Shown here: piece after piece, positions 1 through 11,044 of the stretch
Numbering within the stretch: position 1 is the first letter of the stretch
Layout of the letters: every line of letters begins with the position of its first letter
NCBI GenBank assembly: GCA_020466095.1
Contig: CM035806.1
Location: 9,157,251-9,221,250, forward strand
From: Chlorops oryzae
Lineage: Eukaryota > Arthropoda > Insecta > Diptera > Chloropidae
Reading direction: 5' to 3'
DNA length: 64,000 bases
The notes under the pieces: generated by a model
What the model saw: the letters and a program-made list of their open reading frames with translations, nothing else
Database searches by the model: none
What the model was told of the DNA's origin: nothing
Translations under genes and position numbers: made by a program

Positions 1-265
1 GACTTAAGCCGTAAGTCTTCGACTTGTCTTTCAATGGAAGTACCTAAGTCAACTCTCTGAAAATTAAAAAAAAAACAAAGAGCTTCAAAATCATTGAAGT
101 TAAAATTGATCCTTTCGTTTCATCTATCCAAACAATGACTTAATTTCTCCACGCTGCTACTTCAAATGAAATAAATTTGTAGGAAAGAACGCAGTCATTT
201 TAATGGTCATCTAGTCAGGCTTTTTTTTTAAATGTTTTTTGTTTGGTTTCCCAAAGATTACGCAC

Positions 266-439
266 TTGTATGCATGTTGTCTCAGTCTCAACCCCGAAAA
301 CCTGTTCGATTTGCATTTGTGCTCCATTAAAATTCTTTGAAATCCATTCAACTTTTACGGTTTCTTCCGTTCCCGGAGTGTAGTAAGGCGGCTTGAATTG
401 CGCTTTTATGCGACAGATTCGATGCCTCACGATAAAGAC
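266..439 (-). CDS. candidate internal coding exon, product unknown
   Basis: On the minus strand a long pyrimidine tract ends in CTTTCTCAG at 440, a textbook 3' splice site. It is followed by 58 open codons up to a possible donor (CAA|GTGCGT) at 265. The exon is 174 nt, phase 0 at both ends. The peptide runs from VFIVRHRICRIK through KPPYYTPGTEETVKVEW and ends in TETTCIQ. Its composition is ordinary for a soluble domain, not low complexity. The frame is also open upstream of the acceptor, but that part encodes only leucine/arginine-rich sequence made by the pyrimidine tract. I do not recognise the family. If real, the gene is transcribed on the minus strand and most of this window lies in or beyond its upstream intron. 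Confidence 0.35.
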
Positions 440-660
440 CTGAGAAAGCAGCAGACGAAGTAGACGAAAACGAAGAAAGAAGGAGAGGTGCAGCTTACTG
501 ACATACATATGGATATCTGTAACATGTAGACTCTCGTCGTGCTCAAAGCGATGATCGTTTTGTATGAATCTGTTTATTTATTTTTTTTTTTTCAGCCTTT
601 TCTTCTTCTTCATTTTTATTTATTTTACAACACAGCTTGAAAAGACATCATTGACGCCAT

Positions 661-1030
661 AGAGGACGATGAAGATGAAGACGAAAACTACGGCAATGAA
701 GATGGCAATAGCGATGGCGATGGCGATGGTAATGACGATGACGATGACGACGCAACAAATCGATTCACATGCGACATCCATGGGCGCGCATTCACACAAC
801 TGACTGTGACGTGACGGTCAACCAGCAATTTTATTGCCAGACTTAAAGCAAAAGGCAATCGAAGTTTGTATTCAAATTGAAATTTTTAACGGTATTACGA
901 CACTTTTAGCTGATTTCGTTATTGAGCACATTAATGCGCCTCTTTCCTGTTGTCACTCTTGCGAGTGTGTTTCGAATTCCCGCGATCAATAGATCTGTGA
1001 CGACGACGACGACGACGACGGCAATGGCGA
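661..1030. repeat. GAT/GAC/GGC triplet-rich low-complexity DNA
   Basis: Imperfect GATGAA, GATGGC and GACGAT triplets run through 661-757 and a purer (GAC) run lies at 1001-1022. Between them is ordinary AT-rich sequence. The pattern resembles the longer GAT arrays at 23.3 and 55.4 kb. No reading frame here looks coding. Confidence 0.7.
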
Positions 1031-1351
1031 TGGCCATTGAGATGACGATGAAGATGGTACTGCCATAGCTGTGTTGCTGTGGTCGCTGCGGCGACGATAG
1101 CAGCTTCTAGTTTTTGAATGATTTAAGACGAAGCGAGTTTGCTCATCAGCATTATCTTTGAGTTAGATCAATATAATATTAGCGAAAAATCATTTGATTT
1201 CCTTTCATGCCGGGGCAGCTATTTAACGGCTTGGATTCGACTTCGGGAGGCTACAGTTCACGATTTCGAAAGGGCAATGCCTAAGATCAAACATTTTTGA
1301 TACTTACATATATGAAAATGCTGCTCCACAAAAAGCAATTCCGAAACTATC

Positions 1352-1354
1352 GCT

Positions 1355-1391
<37 letters not shown>

Positions 1392-1392
1392 T
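1352..1392 (+). repeat. (CT)n microsatellite
   Basis: About 40 bp of nearly pure CT on the plus strand. It is the first of about a dozen CT tracts in the window, all with pyrimidines on this strand. Confidence 0.9.
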
Positions 1393-1409
1393 TCTCGCGC
1401 ACACTTAAA

Positions 1410-1625
1410 ATGTGGGCTCCTTCGTTGAAGGACATTATGGAAATTACGCCTGGCGGTGATGAAGCCATTACTCAGTCATATCGTTGGCAACGCCCAATCG
1501 ATCAATGGTGCACAAAATGTATATGCACGCATGAGCTTGCCAAACGCCAGCCAGCAAAAATTGCTACCAGCGAATATGAGAGAAGAATTGTTTTCAAAAA
1601 GCCCATGAAGTCAATAGATGAATAA
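1410..1625 (+). other. 71-codon open frame of doubtful status
   Basis: An ATG-initiated frame follows the CT tract. The peptide has mixed composition (MWAPSLKDIMEITPGGDEAI at the start) with two CxxC-like cysteines (WCTKCICTH). No domain, signal peptide or strong splice site supports it. It could be chance or a relic. Confidence 0.12.
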
Positions 1626-1639
1626 AGATGGTCCAGTGA

Positions 1640-2400
1640 TAATATGGCTCCTTAAGTGGGTAGTTTGAAAAATCCGAATATGAAATGATCAGAGAAAGCA
1701 CATTCCCGGCTGGAAGTTTTAACTAGATATTACCTCTGCGCAAGGTTGATGCTCAACACGCAAAGTAAACTCTTTATATTTCCACGAATTTAAACTAAGT
1801 GAGAAATATAAAATAAATTTTTGTCTCAAATTTTTTCTCTTTGAACAATTAATTCACATATAAACGGGCTATAACTAGTAAAATCTGGTGGGGTACTGTC
1901 TAGATTTTTCCAAAGAATGCCACTAAAGAGGCGGAAAAAACTAGGCCCACGATCACACAGGGAGAAAAAATTTTCTACCCGGACTGTACCTAGAGAAAAT
2001 TACATAGGCCCTGTTTAGATTATTCAGGTCATCGGTAATGTAGGAGCGATTCTACCCAGCGCTAAGGTAGGGCCAAAATAAGCCCAATCGAGTCAATATT
2101 TGTTAGTCCAGGGCCTGTCTAGGCCCAAGCTTCTTAAGGCTATTTCCCAGCCGGTTTTTCACTTCAAATTAATTCATTCTCAATATGACCATCGAGAGTC
2201 CCTTACATATTTGCTTTTTCGCTTCTCTAAAACTCTTGACACGATTTTAATATGTCCTTTAAAATAGGTATTCGATTCCAACCTCTTTTGGAGTAAAAAG
2301 TTAAACAAAACGAGTAACTTTTTGAACAGCCTCAAAAATATAAATACATTTTTTTTAAAAATTAGTTCCAAATTTAAATAAAAATCACGTGATGCTTATA
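1640..2400. other. AT-rich stretch with scattered element-end motifs
   Basis: No gene seen. Copies of the motif CCCAGCCGG occur at about 1703 (reverse orientation) and 2147 (forward), both matching the terminal motif of the element at 52888-53449. An ACACAGGGAGAAAAAA block near 1957 resembles the ends of the ACAC-NGAG MITEs elsewhere in the window. Probably eroded transposon DNA, but no pair of ends can be joined. Confidence 0.3.
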
Positions 2401-2401
2401 A

Positions 2402-2414
2402 TTTTCTCTCTCTC

Positions 2415-2468
<54 letters not shown>

Positions 2469-3072
2469 CTCTCTCCTCTCCTCCTCCTCTCTCTCTCTCT
2501 CTCTCTCTCCCTCCTCTCCTCTCTCTCTCTCTCTCCCTCTCCTCCTCTCTCTCCTCTCTCCTCTCCTCTCTCCCTCCTCTCTCCTCTCCCTCTCTCTCTC
2601 TCTCTCCTCTCTCTCTCCTCTCCTCTCCCTCTCTCTCCCTCTCCTCTCTCTCTCTCTCTCCTCTCTCTCCCTCTCTCTCTCTCCTCTCCTCTCCTCTCTC
2701 TCCTCTCTCTCTCCTCTCCCTCTCCCTCTCCCTCTCTCTCTCCCTCTCTCTCCTCTCTCTCTCCTCTCTCTCTCCCTCTCTCCCTCTCCCTCTCCTCTCC
2801 CTCTCCTCTCTCTCTCTCTCTCTCCTCTCTCCCTCTCTCTCCTTCTCCTCTCCCTCTCCCTCTCCTCTCCTTCCCTCTCCTCTCTCTCTCTCCTCTCCCT
2901 CTCCCTCTCCCTCTCCCTCTCCCTCTCCCTCTCTCCTCCTCTCCCTCCTCTCTCCTCTCCTCTCCTCTCTCTCCTCCCTCCTCCCTCTCTCTCTCCCTCT
3001 CTCTCCTCTCCTCCTCTCCTCTCCCTCTCCTCTCCCTCTCCCTCTCCCTCTCCCTCTCCCTCCTCTCCCTCT

Positions 3073-3107
<35 letters not shown>

Positions 3108-3109
3108 TT
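2402..3109 (+). repeat. 700 bp polypyrimidine array (CT)n/(CCTCT)n/(CCCTCT)n
   Basis: Almost every base is C or T for about 700 bp, a patchwork of CT, CCTCT and CCCTCT units. Frames in either direction translate to Ser/Leu/Pro or Arg/Glu/Gly repeats and are artefacts. Homopurine-homopyrimidine DNA of this length can form triplex (H-DNA), and GAGAG is the GAGA-factor motif in flies. Both are general knowledge, not shown here. Confidence 0.95.
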
Positions 3110-3144
3110 CGAGCGATTAAGGCCTCAAACAATACCCCAAAAAT

Positions 3145-3255
3145 ATGAAGGCAATTTTCAATATTATCAGATCAATAACTGTGTATGGCACAAGTTGCAA
3201 ACGAATTTATGTAAAACTGCCGCCACCTGAATGCCACGCACACAAGGCAGGAAAC
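3145..3255 (+). other. possible short exon ending at a strong splice donor
   Basis: Just after the pyrimidine array an ATG frame encodes about 37 residues, including KLPPPECHAHKAGN. It then meets GAAAC|GTAAGTAAT at 3255/3256, a near-consensus 5' splice site. No acceptor partner or homologue is recognised, so this is a weak candidate for a first exon. Confidence 0.15.
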
Positions 3256-3429
3256 GTAAGTAATTTAAATGACCATTTTGGGTGTCTTTGGGAAATTAAT
3301 ACAAAATATGATCAGAAAAAAAAAAAAAAATAAGAGAAAGAAAACAAAAGACCGCACAACTGTGACTTTTGAAATTTACGCATAAAACGCACGTTCTCTT
3401 CGCTACGATCCTCAACCGAATCGATATCA

Positions 3430-4000
3430 GTCAATCAAGTGACGCCCCAGTAGGCGCGCTTCGGCTCTGGATTCGGATTCGGATTCGGATTTGGCTGTGG
3501 CTGTGGTTCTCGCCTTGGTCTTTGCGATGAGCTTGAGCGCCTTCTGCCTCATATCGTTTATCGTTTGTTGTATGCATACATATGTTACATACAATATGAA
3601 GATGCTTAGGGTACCATATGTCATCTGACGAATTATTGACTAAACTATCGGTAACGCAACGCCTGTTGCTGTGGGCCAATATCAATGCCGCCAAAAGCGC
3701 GTATTTATTTTAAGCGCATGCGCAACGCATAAAGATGCTGAATGGCAATACGGCAGCAGCAATGCAAAATAGCACAGCACAGCGCAGCACAGCACAGTGA
3801 CGGACTTTATTTGCGGCCTAGCCACACGCGCAGGCGCAGTTGCATTCAATCTTCCATGCGAATTGATTCGCATTGAATCGAATTGAGTCGAATCGCAACC
3901 GAAGCAGCAGCAGCAGCCGCAGACGCAGCCGAGGCCAATGCCGGAATCGTTCTCACACACACAATTCGCCTGCGCATGCGCTATTACATTTTACAATTGC
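3430..4000. promoter_or_regulatory. GC-richer patch with GATTCG repeats and NRF1/Ewg-like motifs
   Basis: Hexamer GATTCG repeats lie at about 3470-3495, AGCACAGC repeats at 3770-3800, and GAATCG-type repeats at 3850-3900. TGCGCATGCGC at 3971-3981 and CGCGCAGGCGCAG near 3829 resemble the YGCGCAYGCGCR site bound by NRF1 and its fly homologue Erect wing. This local rise in CpG against an AT-rich background could mark a promoter or enhancer. No transcript evidence is available. Confidence 0.25.
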
Positions 4001-4810
4001 ATAAATTTCGCATTTTTATGACAGATAGTGTAAAAAATAGGCGTGGTGCATGAAATGTTTTCTAAGAATTTCATATTTTTGTTGTTGTTTTCAGTTTTCC
4101 CTCTATTTTTGTATTTTTTTTTTTTTTTTCCCCCCTCCTTGTTATGGTCTATTATTTTGTGTTATTCCATGCTGTGTGTATGAGACCAAAGCGAAGTGCA
4201 TTCGGATCGTATGCGGTGCGATTGAATTTTTATTCTCATTTGATTGCGTCAAAATTCGGTGTGAGGGGGGGGCGAATGTGTGGTGTCCATCGCTTCCGGA
4301 AATATTCAAAAATTATTATTTGTAACATACGCTCATGAATATGGCAATATTTTATGCTCATTTTCAAAAGAAATCAAAGAGATAATGATGCAGGCCGTTG
4401 TGAAGGCATTGTTGTGGTTTAAAATATTGATACAATTTTGTGCGCAATAGGCCCACAGTCATAACTCTTCGGAAATTGGACTCCATTTAATAATATGTAT
4501 ATATACATGTCTTATGTTAGAGTTATACTCTTTCAATTTAGGTGACAATTTTGCTAGAAATTCTATTTCTGGGGAGACAATTATTATAATTTCGCTGCTG
4601 TTAATCCTACTACTCCCGGAGTGGTACAAAACTACCAGGACTACTCCCTTCTTATCTAGCCAATCAAAACTCTTAATATTTAACATTAAACTGCCATTGA
4701 TAAATAACCACTCCCGCATGTAATTACTCCACGAGTAGACCCACTGTGCTCAATGTGGTCAGGCAGAGGTCGCATTATCGCATTTCTTCCAGTTGGTCTA
4801 AATTTTCAAC
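4001..4810. other. no gene recognised
   Basis: Poly-T at about 4115-4130 and mixed AT-rich sequence. The short frames present have no recognisable domains. No paired repeats were seen. Confidence 0.5.
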
Positions 4811-5060
4811 TACAAAAAAAGACCTTTGTGCGTAAATATAATTTATTAATTTTTTAATCAATATAACAAATTCGTTGTTAAAACTCAGCCTATCACACTT
4901 TTTTGTTATATTAACAAATCGTTTAATTGGGACAATTAGTCAAAGTATTAACACTCAATAAACATTTTCAAACAACGATTTGTAATATCAACAACCAAAG
5001 GTATTAATAAAAATCAACTAATTATTTTAAATAAATAAAAAAAGGAAAAAATGCCTCACC

Positions 5061-5801
5061 TACACGCAGAGAAAAAATCTATCATACCCAATTATATTTT
5101 GCAGGAATTACATATGTAATTGGGTATGATGTAATTATATTTTCATAATTGCATCCAATTATATTTTTCATTGCCTCCTTATATATGTAATTGTATCAAA
5201 TGATAAAAAAAATAATTTCGATTACATATATAATTCCGTCCAATTAAATATCTAATCGCCTGCAATGATATATGTAATTGTATCGAATTATATACATACA
5301 AACAAATGCAATTACATATACATAATTGAGTCTAATTAAATTTGTGATCCCCTGCAATTTAAAATACATTCTATATAGCAATATAAAAAGGGGCATTCTC
5401 CACGATTGGGCGGAATATATTTTACCACGTCATATTCGTGGTCCACCTGCCCCTTGGAGTGCCTAAGGATTTTGAAAATTCAAACACCTTATATACGATC
5501 GAAATTATAAACCATTTGAGAAATAAAAGAACAAACTATAAAATAAATACAATCATATATATAATTGCATCAATGCTTTAAATTGTAAAAGTAATCAGAT
5601 GTAATTACATATGTATTCAGAACGCAATTACATATATGATAAATTTAAATGCAATTATATAAGTAATTGAGCACAATTAGTATTTTTCATTTTCTAATTA
5701 TATTGTAATTGGCTCCAATTAATAATGCAATCGGGGCAAGGCTCCAATCACATATGTAATTGGTTCCAATTATATTTCGGGAACTTATTTCTCTCCGTGT
5801 A
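5061..5801. mobile_element. 741 bp MITE with TA target duplication and internal AATTACATATGTAATT repeats
   Basis: Inserted into the left palindrome arm: the right arm has the uninterrupted site (TCTACATATTCC in reverse). The ends read TACACGCAGAGAAAA and, reversed, TACACGGAGAGAAAT, with TA on each side, the target used by Tc1/mariner-type elements. The interior is packed with variants of the palindrome AATTACATATGTAATTG, spaced some tens of bp apart. There is no coding capacity. Confidence 0.8.
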
Positions 5802-6263
5802 CATATTCCATAATAAAAATTTGAGTCTGCAAAGTCAGTTTACGGAAGATAATTATACATTATAACATCATAAACATATGTGAGCTAATTTTTGATTATT
5901 TTGTCTCTTCTTGTATGTAAGTTCGCATAAAGCTAATGAGAATTTTAGACAAATATTTATATGCACTTTCAAAACAAAAATTTCAAACAAAAGTTTTGTC
6001 AATATAACAAAAATTTCTAACAAAATTTTTGTCAAGTGTTAATACTTTTGGTATTTAATAGAACAAAATAATTAACCAAATTTTTGTTCAAAATTTAATA
6101 TTACGAACTTTTCCCGAATTTCGTGATTTGTTTGAATTTTTTAATTGGGAAAATTAAAAAACCGATGAATCGAGTTTAACAAATGCCATTAATTGGAAAT
6201 TTTCGTAGCCAGTTTTTCTGTGTACATTTCTTCTAGACCACTTGTTGCTGCTCAAGGGTCTAG

Positions 6264-6449
6264 TCAATTCTCATAATTAAAACAGTCTTCATTTTGATTG
6301 GTCATGTCCCGAGTAACCTCCGAATACCTAATCGTATTTGGTAAATTGAACTCTTCATTACTGGCGGGCTTATAAATGATATCAACACATCTCCAGCGGT
6401 GATTGACACTCGATTGGATATCTTTTGATACAGAAAAATCAAAGCTCAT
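6264..6449 (-). CDS. 61-codon ORF, left palindrome copy
   Basis: Starts MSFDFSVSKDIQSS and ends NQNEDCFNYEN. The same ORF lies inverted at 7673-7858 with one residue changed (S8 to P). Its length is below most transposon proteins and I recognise no domain. Conservation between arms is explained by recent duplication rather than proven selection. It may be a fragment of the cargo's original gene. Confidence 0.25.
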   Translation of the reverse strand: MSFDFSVSKDIQSSVNHRWRCVDIIYKPASNEEFNLPNTIRYSEVTRDMTNQNEDCFNYEN

Positions 6450-6518
6450 TAAAAATGGCCAATTGCAAAAGTCGAGAACTCAAAAAGATTTAGATTACGG
6501 AGATCAAACATCGGGAGA

Positions 6519-7602
6519 TTAGTCTTCCTAGGGGACATTGCCCCCTAAAATACTATAGTATAGACTATAGTCCCACATAAGATGCACCTGGTAGGGGACT
6601 TCGAATACAGACTTTTGCCGTTGAATGAAAAAAGGGACCGTATTCCATACAATGGATGTTGCCCTATATAGGCTGGGACTCAGGGTCTTCAATAAGCCCT
6701 TCTTAAACCACTGTGAACAAAAGCTCGAGAGCTATCTAAATGTCCTGCCCTTCGTTAGGAAGATCGACGGCACCATGTAACACAATCGATCTATTATGGT
6801 CGCAGGCTGAGCTCAGGCTACCAGACGGGTCCCCAGGTTGCGGATAGGGGAAGGGCCCTCAGATATAAGGGTAAGCTGCGAATAAGGTACTCGAAATAAG
6901 CATTCCCGTACAAAGAGCTGGAGTTGCAAATTGCCCAACCATGTCAGGTCGCAAGGGCATATGGAGAATGTGTTGTTCTCTGAATGTCGAGCTCGCGACT
7001 CCCTAGTCACCTAGGGGCTAAACATGCCATAACCCCCTGAGTCAAAGGACTGATCTGAAACTGAAAACGGACAGTCTGACAGACCGAATAATAATACACC
7101 AGAGAGTGTCTGAACTAACGTTGGCTGCCTAGCAAAACCTAGCAAACCTAGAGAGCCTAGAAAAATTTCACCACGCCCATACAACTATGGACTGGTAACA
7201 AGCCAACAATGTCCCTGTAGTGCCAAAAAAAAAAAAACCCAAATCCTCCTAATTGCCCCGGACTTCGTCCAACCGAAAGATTTAATGGGTTTTTTTAATT
7301 TAAAGGCTTTAATGAAGAGAAATCTTAAGAAGACCAAAACAACTGCGAAATATTTGGAAATAATTGGCGTCGGGAATGCACTTCAGTCAACGAAACGTCT
7401 GTAAAAAAAAACCTAATGAAAGAGGCTCAAATAGGGCTATTAATTTTATCCTAATTTTATTTTAACAAAAGCATAAACTTTGAAAAATGGGCGAGGGCTT
7501 ACAAATTAAACCCTTTTTCGTATGGACTTATATTAAAGACCATTTTTAGTTCAATTTTTACACGAAGACTTTTTGGCTTGGATGAATTCTGAATCCTGTT
7601 TA
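6519..7602. other. central spacer of the palindrome, possible retrotransposon 5' sequence
   Basis: Unique 1.08 kb between the arms, less AT-rich than the arms. CCAGACGGGTCCCCAGGTTG at 6819-6838 recalls, from memory, motifs in 5' regions of insect non-LTR retrotransposons. This is unverified. No long frame is present. Confidence 0.3.
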
Positions 7603-7672
7603 AACTCCCGATGTTTGATCTCCGTAACCTAAATCTTTTTGAGGTCTCGACTTTCGAAATTGGACATTTTTA

Positions 7673-7858
7673 ATGAGCTTTGATTTTTCTGTACCAAAAG
7701 ATATCCAATCGAGTGTCAATCACCGCTGGAGATGTGTTGATATCATTTATAAGCCCGCCAGTAATGAAGAGTTCAATTTACCAAATACGATTAGGTATTC
7801 GGAGGTTACTCGGGACATGACCAATCAAAATGAAGACTGTTTTAATTATGAGAATTGA
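7673..7858 (+). CDS. 61-codon ORF, right palindrome copy
   Basis: Inverted duplicate of the frame at 6264-6449, with identical start, stop and length. It lies between the MITE-like unit (7897-8564) and the inner end of the arm. The same caveats apply: no recognised domain, and the duplicate status is clear from the DNA. Confidence 0.25.
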   Translation: MSFDFSVPKDIQSSVNHRWRCVDIIYKPASNEEFNLPNTIRYSEVTRDMTNQNEDCFNYEN

Positions 7859-8564
7859 CTAGACCTTGAGCAGCAACAAGTGGTCTAGAAGAAATGTACA
7901 CAGAAAAACTGGCTACGAAAATTTCCAATTAATGGCATTTGTTAAACTCGATTCATCGGTTTTTTAATTTTCCCAATTAAAAAATTCAAACAAATCACGA
8001 AATTCGGGAAAAGTTCGTAATATTAAATTTTGAACAAAAATTTTGGTGATTATTTTGTTCTATTAAATACCAAAAGTATTAACACTTAACAAAACATTTG
8101 CTTGAAATTTTTGTTATATTGACGAAACTTTTGTTTGAAATTTTTGAAAATGCATATAAATATTTGTCTAAAATTCTCATTAGCTTTATGCGGACTTACA
8201 TACAAGAAGAGACAAAATAATCAAAAATGAGCTCATATATGTTTATGATGTTATAATGTATAATTATCTTCCGTAAACTGACTTTGCAGACTCAAATTTT
8301 TATTATGGAATATGTAGATGAGGCATTTTTTCCTTTTTTTTATTTATTTAAAATAATTAGTTGATTTTTATTAATACCTTTGGTTGTTGATATTACAAAT
8401 CGTTGTTTGAAAATCTTTATTGAGTGTTAATACTTTGAGTAATTGTCCCAATTAAACGATTTGTTAATATAACAAAAAAGTGAGATAGGCTGAGTTTTAA
8501 CAACGAATTTGTTTATATTGATTAAAAAATTGGTTGTATTTACGCACAAAAGTCTTTCTGTGTA

Positions 8565-9955
8565 GCCAAAACAATGGGCCAAAATAAAAGGAGAATTTTT
8601 GCGATTAGTGATGGTCGACTTTTGGTATTTATCGATTTGAAATCTTAATTGGTATATGAGAAAATCATCACAAGTCATTTTGGAATTCTGTCTGAAAATT
8701 GTGTGAAAAATTCGACCCTAAAAATACTGGCATTTAATTGACTCCAATTTTACAATGTGAATGCATCCGAAGCCCTGAAACTTCATTTTCGAAAGTTTGC
8801 AAAGATGGCTGTCGAAAATTGCTGCCAAAAAAAATGATACAGAAAACATCGATGGCTTCTTTGTCAGTTTATGTTTTTTTTTTTTTTTTTTTTTTTTTTG
8901 TTTAACGACAGTTGTTAAAGTTTTTGTTTCAACCCCCGAAAAAAAAAATGTTCTCTTCCTTTCGATCTTTTTCTCTTTATCTCTTAAGAAGGGGTCTTTA
9001 ATTTCTTTCTTCTTTTTTTTTTTTGTTTTGTTTTGTTTGCCGATGAGATTAACTCACGAGCATTTCGTGTGATCATCCGAAAGTTCGTGAGTTTTTCTTT
9101 CCCCTAAATGGAGGTAATTAGGGAGCATGCATTTTATGGCGAGCCCATGGCTGGCTAACACACTGTACTGGCAACAACCTGTGCAACCTGCAACCGGGCC
9201 AGCCAAGTGAACACGGTCGAGCGAACAGGCACAAGTGAGTGAATAAGATTGGCAGCCACCAACTGTCAAAGCAGCTTGATTTAATATGCCAAAACTGGGC
9301 GGAGCATAACGAAAATGGCGGCGGCGGCATGCAAAAGTTGCAAATGTTGTGTACACTCCAGCTCGAGTGTCCAACGAGAGAGTGTAGACCAAGGAAATGC
9401 ATTTCACCGACGGCAAAAGCAGCACACTCGAAAAAGTCAAGTAAAAGAAAACGAGAAGAACAAGAAGAAGTGAAGAGGAAAAGGAAGAGGAAGAAGAGGA
9501 GGACACACAACACCAAAAGATGATCGTACGGCACAGATGACGTTGACGACGAAAAGCGGTGATATGCTATTAATCGTTTCAAAAGGCAAAAGGAGGACTT
9601 TACCAAACAACAAAATGTTTACAGCTCCAGCAAAAACAACAACAAAAACGAAAACATTATTCACTTGTTGTAAGAGCGAACGTGATTTCCAGTTGTTAAT
9701 GCCTCGTTGTTGTTGTCGTCATTATTATCGTCAACGTCAACGTCATCAGCGCGAATCCCGAAGTGTACTCGGGACACACATCAAATTCGACATGAACATG
9801 TAAAATTGCCTCTTATCTGCCATGAATTACACAGAGAAAAATTACCAACGGGGATTTTCTTTTCATCATCGATTCATCAGCATGATGGAGCTTCGTGTCA
9901 CAGGATCGCTCCATTGAAACGGATAAAAATGGGTTAGTAAAATATATTTTATTGC
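8565..9955. other. no convincing gene; poly-T and purine-rich stretches
   Basis: A 26-T run lies at 8874-8899, with further T runs near 9010. CAA|GTGAGT at 9232-9240 is a good splice-donor match preceded by GC-richer sequence, so a 5' UTR exon is possible. 9450-9500 is GA-rich and makes a Lys/Arg/Glu frame that looks spurious. ACACAGAGAAAAAT at 9830 resembles a MITE end but no partner was found. Confidence 0.35.
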
Positions 9956-10098
9956 TAGAGCTCGGATTTTGAATATTTTGAATTTTTTTTTTGAATTTTT
10001 TTGCATTTAACTTTGCTTTTTGAATAATTTATTCACTGAAGTAGGCTTTTTTTTTTTTTTGTTAATTTGACAATTCAACATTTTAATAAGCATACTAA

Positions 10099-10646
10099 AG
10101 CCCAAAATCCAACATTGCGAGAGCCCGATGCGAGAGTGCGCGACGTCACGAAAGTGTTTTGCGTGGCGCATTTCAATCTCCAATGAGAGTTTTGCGTCAC
10201 GCAGATGAAAGCATAATTTCGCTTCTAGTAATGCAATATTTGAACCAAGTACCAATCTAACGAGTACCGAGTACTCATAAAAATTATACGTTATCACTTG
10301 AGTTTAAATTTTAATTCAAAATTTTCAAAAATTTTCAAAAAATTTTCAATATGAACCAAAGCTCACGAAATATTTTAAAAGCTCTTTTTCACGGAACAGT
10401 GAAAAGCATTTGTGTTATTAGTTTAAACGAGTACCCAATACATAGCGAGTACTCAAAAAAAAGCTACATCATTAACCTGTCAAATTGCCTCGCAACGAGA
10501 AATATTCAATTTTTCAAAATTTTCTCGCTACGAGTCTCGCAGTGCGATTCATTGGAGCTTGAGCCATATGATTGAATGTATTGAAATTTGTGTGCATCTC
10601 GTCTCGCGCTCTCGCATCGGGCTCTCGCAATGGTGGATTTTGGGCT
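10099..10646. mobile_element. foldback/TIR element with about 40 bp terminal inverted repeats
   Basis: The left end AGCCCAAAATCCAACATTGC and the reversed right end match over about 40 bp, including GCGAGAGCCCGATGCGAGAG. TAA lies outside both ends and may be the target duplication. The interior has repeated GAGTACTCG-like motifs in opposite directions. Poly-T rich sequence ending in CGGATTTTGAATATT at about 9963 and its inverse near 10755 extend the symmetry outward. No coding region. Confidence 0.7.
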
Positions 10647-10837
10647 TAAATCGAACTAATTTGGAATTTTTAACTGTGAATTTTTTTGCATTTTTTGCTT
10701 TTTTTTTGAATATTTTTTGAATTTTTTTTTGAATTTCTTTTTCATTTTTTTAACATATTCAAATTCCGAGGCATATTCATAACTGTTAAAATTAGAGGAA
10801 TTTAAAACTAATCATATTTTTATAGCCTGGGTAAAAG

Positions 10838-11032
10838 TGTGTAACCCCCCGAACCACTTAAAAAAGACCATACAAAATGTGTAGAGAAATGATCAGCGTC
10901 ACTAGGAGATTCCATTTAGACATGTCCGTCTGTCTGTTTGTCTGTCCATCTGTCCTTATACAGTTTTTTTTTTTTTTTATCGAAGGAATTGACCTATCTT
11001 GACCAAATTCAGTATGCATATTGATGGAAATA
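10838..11032 (-). mobile_element. DINE-1/Helentron-like fragment
   Basis: In reverse orientation it matches the 3' half of the element at 59290-60150. It shares the motifs CAAAATGTGTAGAGAAATG, GATCAGCGTCAC, a GTCTGTCTGT tetranucleotide run and ATCGAAGGAATTGACC. A fragment only; the terminal hairpin is absent. Confidence 0.6.
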
Positions 11033-11044
11033 TAAGTAAGAATT

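Larger units (their letters stand above)
4811..8564. mobile_element. 3.75 kb palindromic composite of two inverted MITE-like copies with cargo
   Basis: The arms 4811-6518 and 7603-8564 are inverted copies. Each contains a roughly 670 bp MITE-like unit (4811-6224 left, 7897-8564 right) followed inward by about 294 bp of shared sequence holding a 61-codon ORF. The outer ends of the palindrome are exactly the MITE ends, flanked by TA. The ends read TACACAGAAA. The left copy is interrupted by another element at 5061-5801. The central spacer, 6519-7602, is unique. Either a composite transposon with inverted MITE ends or an inverted duplication that began at a MITE end would explain this. Confidence 0.75.

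Noticed and set aside
9239..9523. 94-codon Lys/Arg-rich ORF as a nuclear protein
   Set aside because: The basic C-terminus is a GAA/GAG purine tract; the N-terminal part has no domain.
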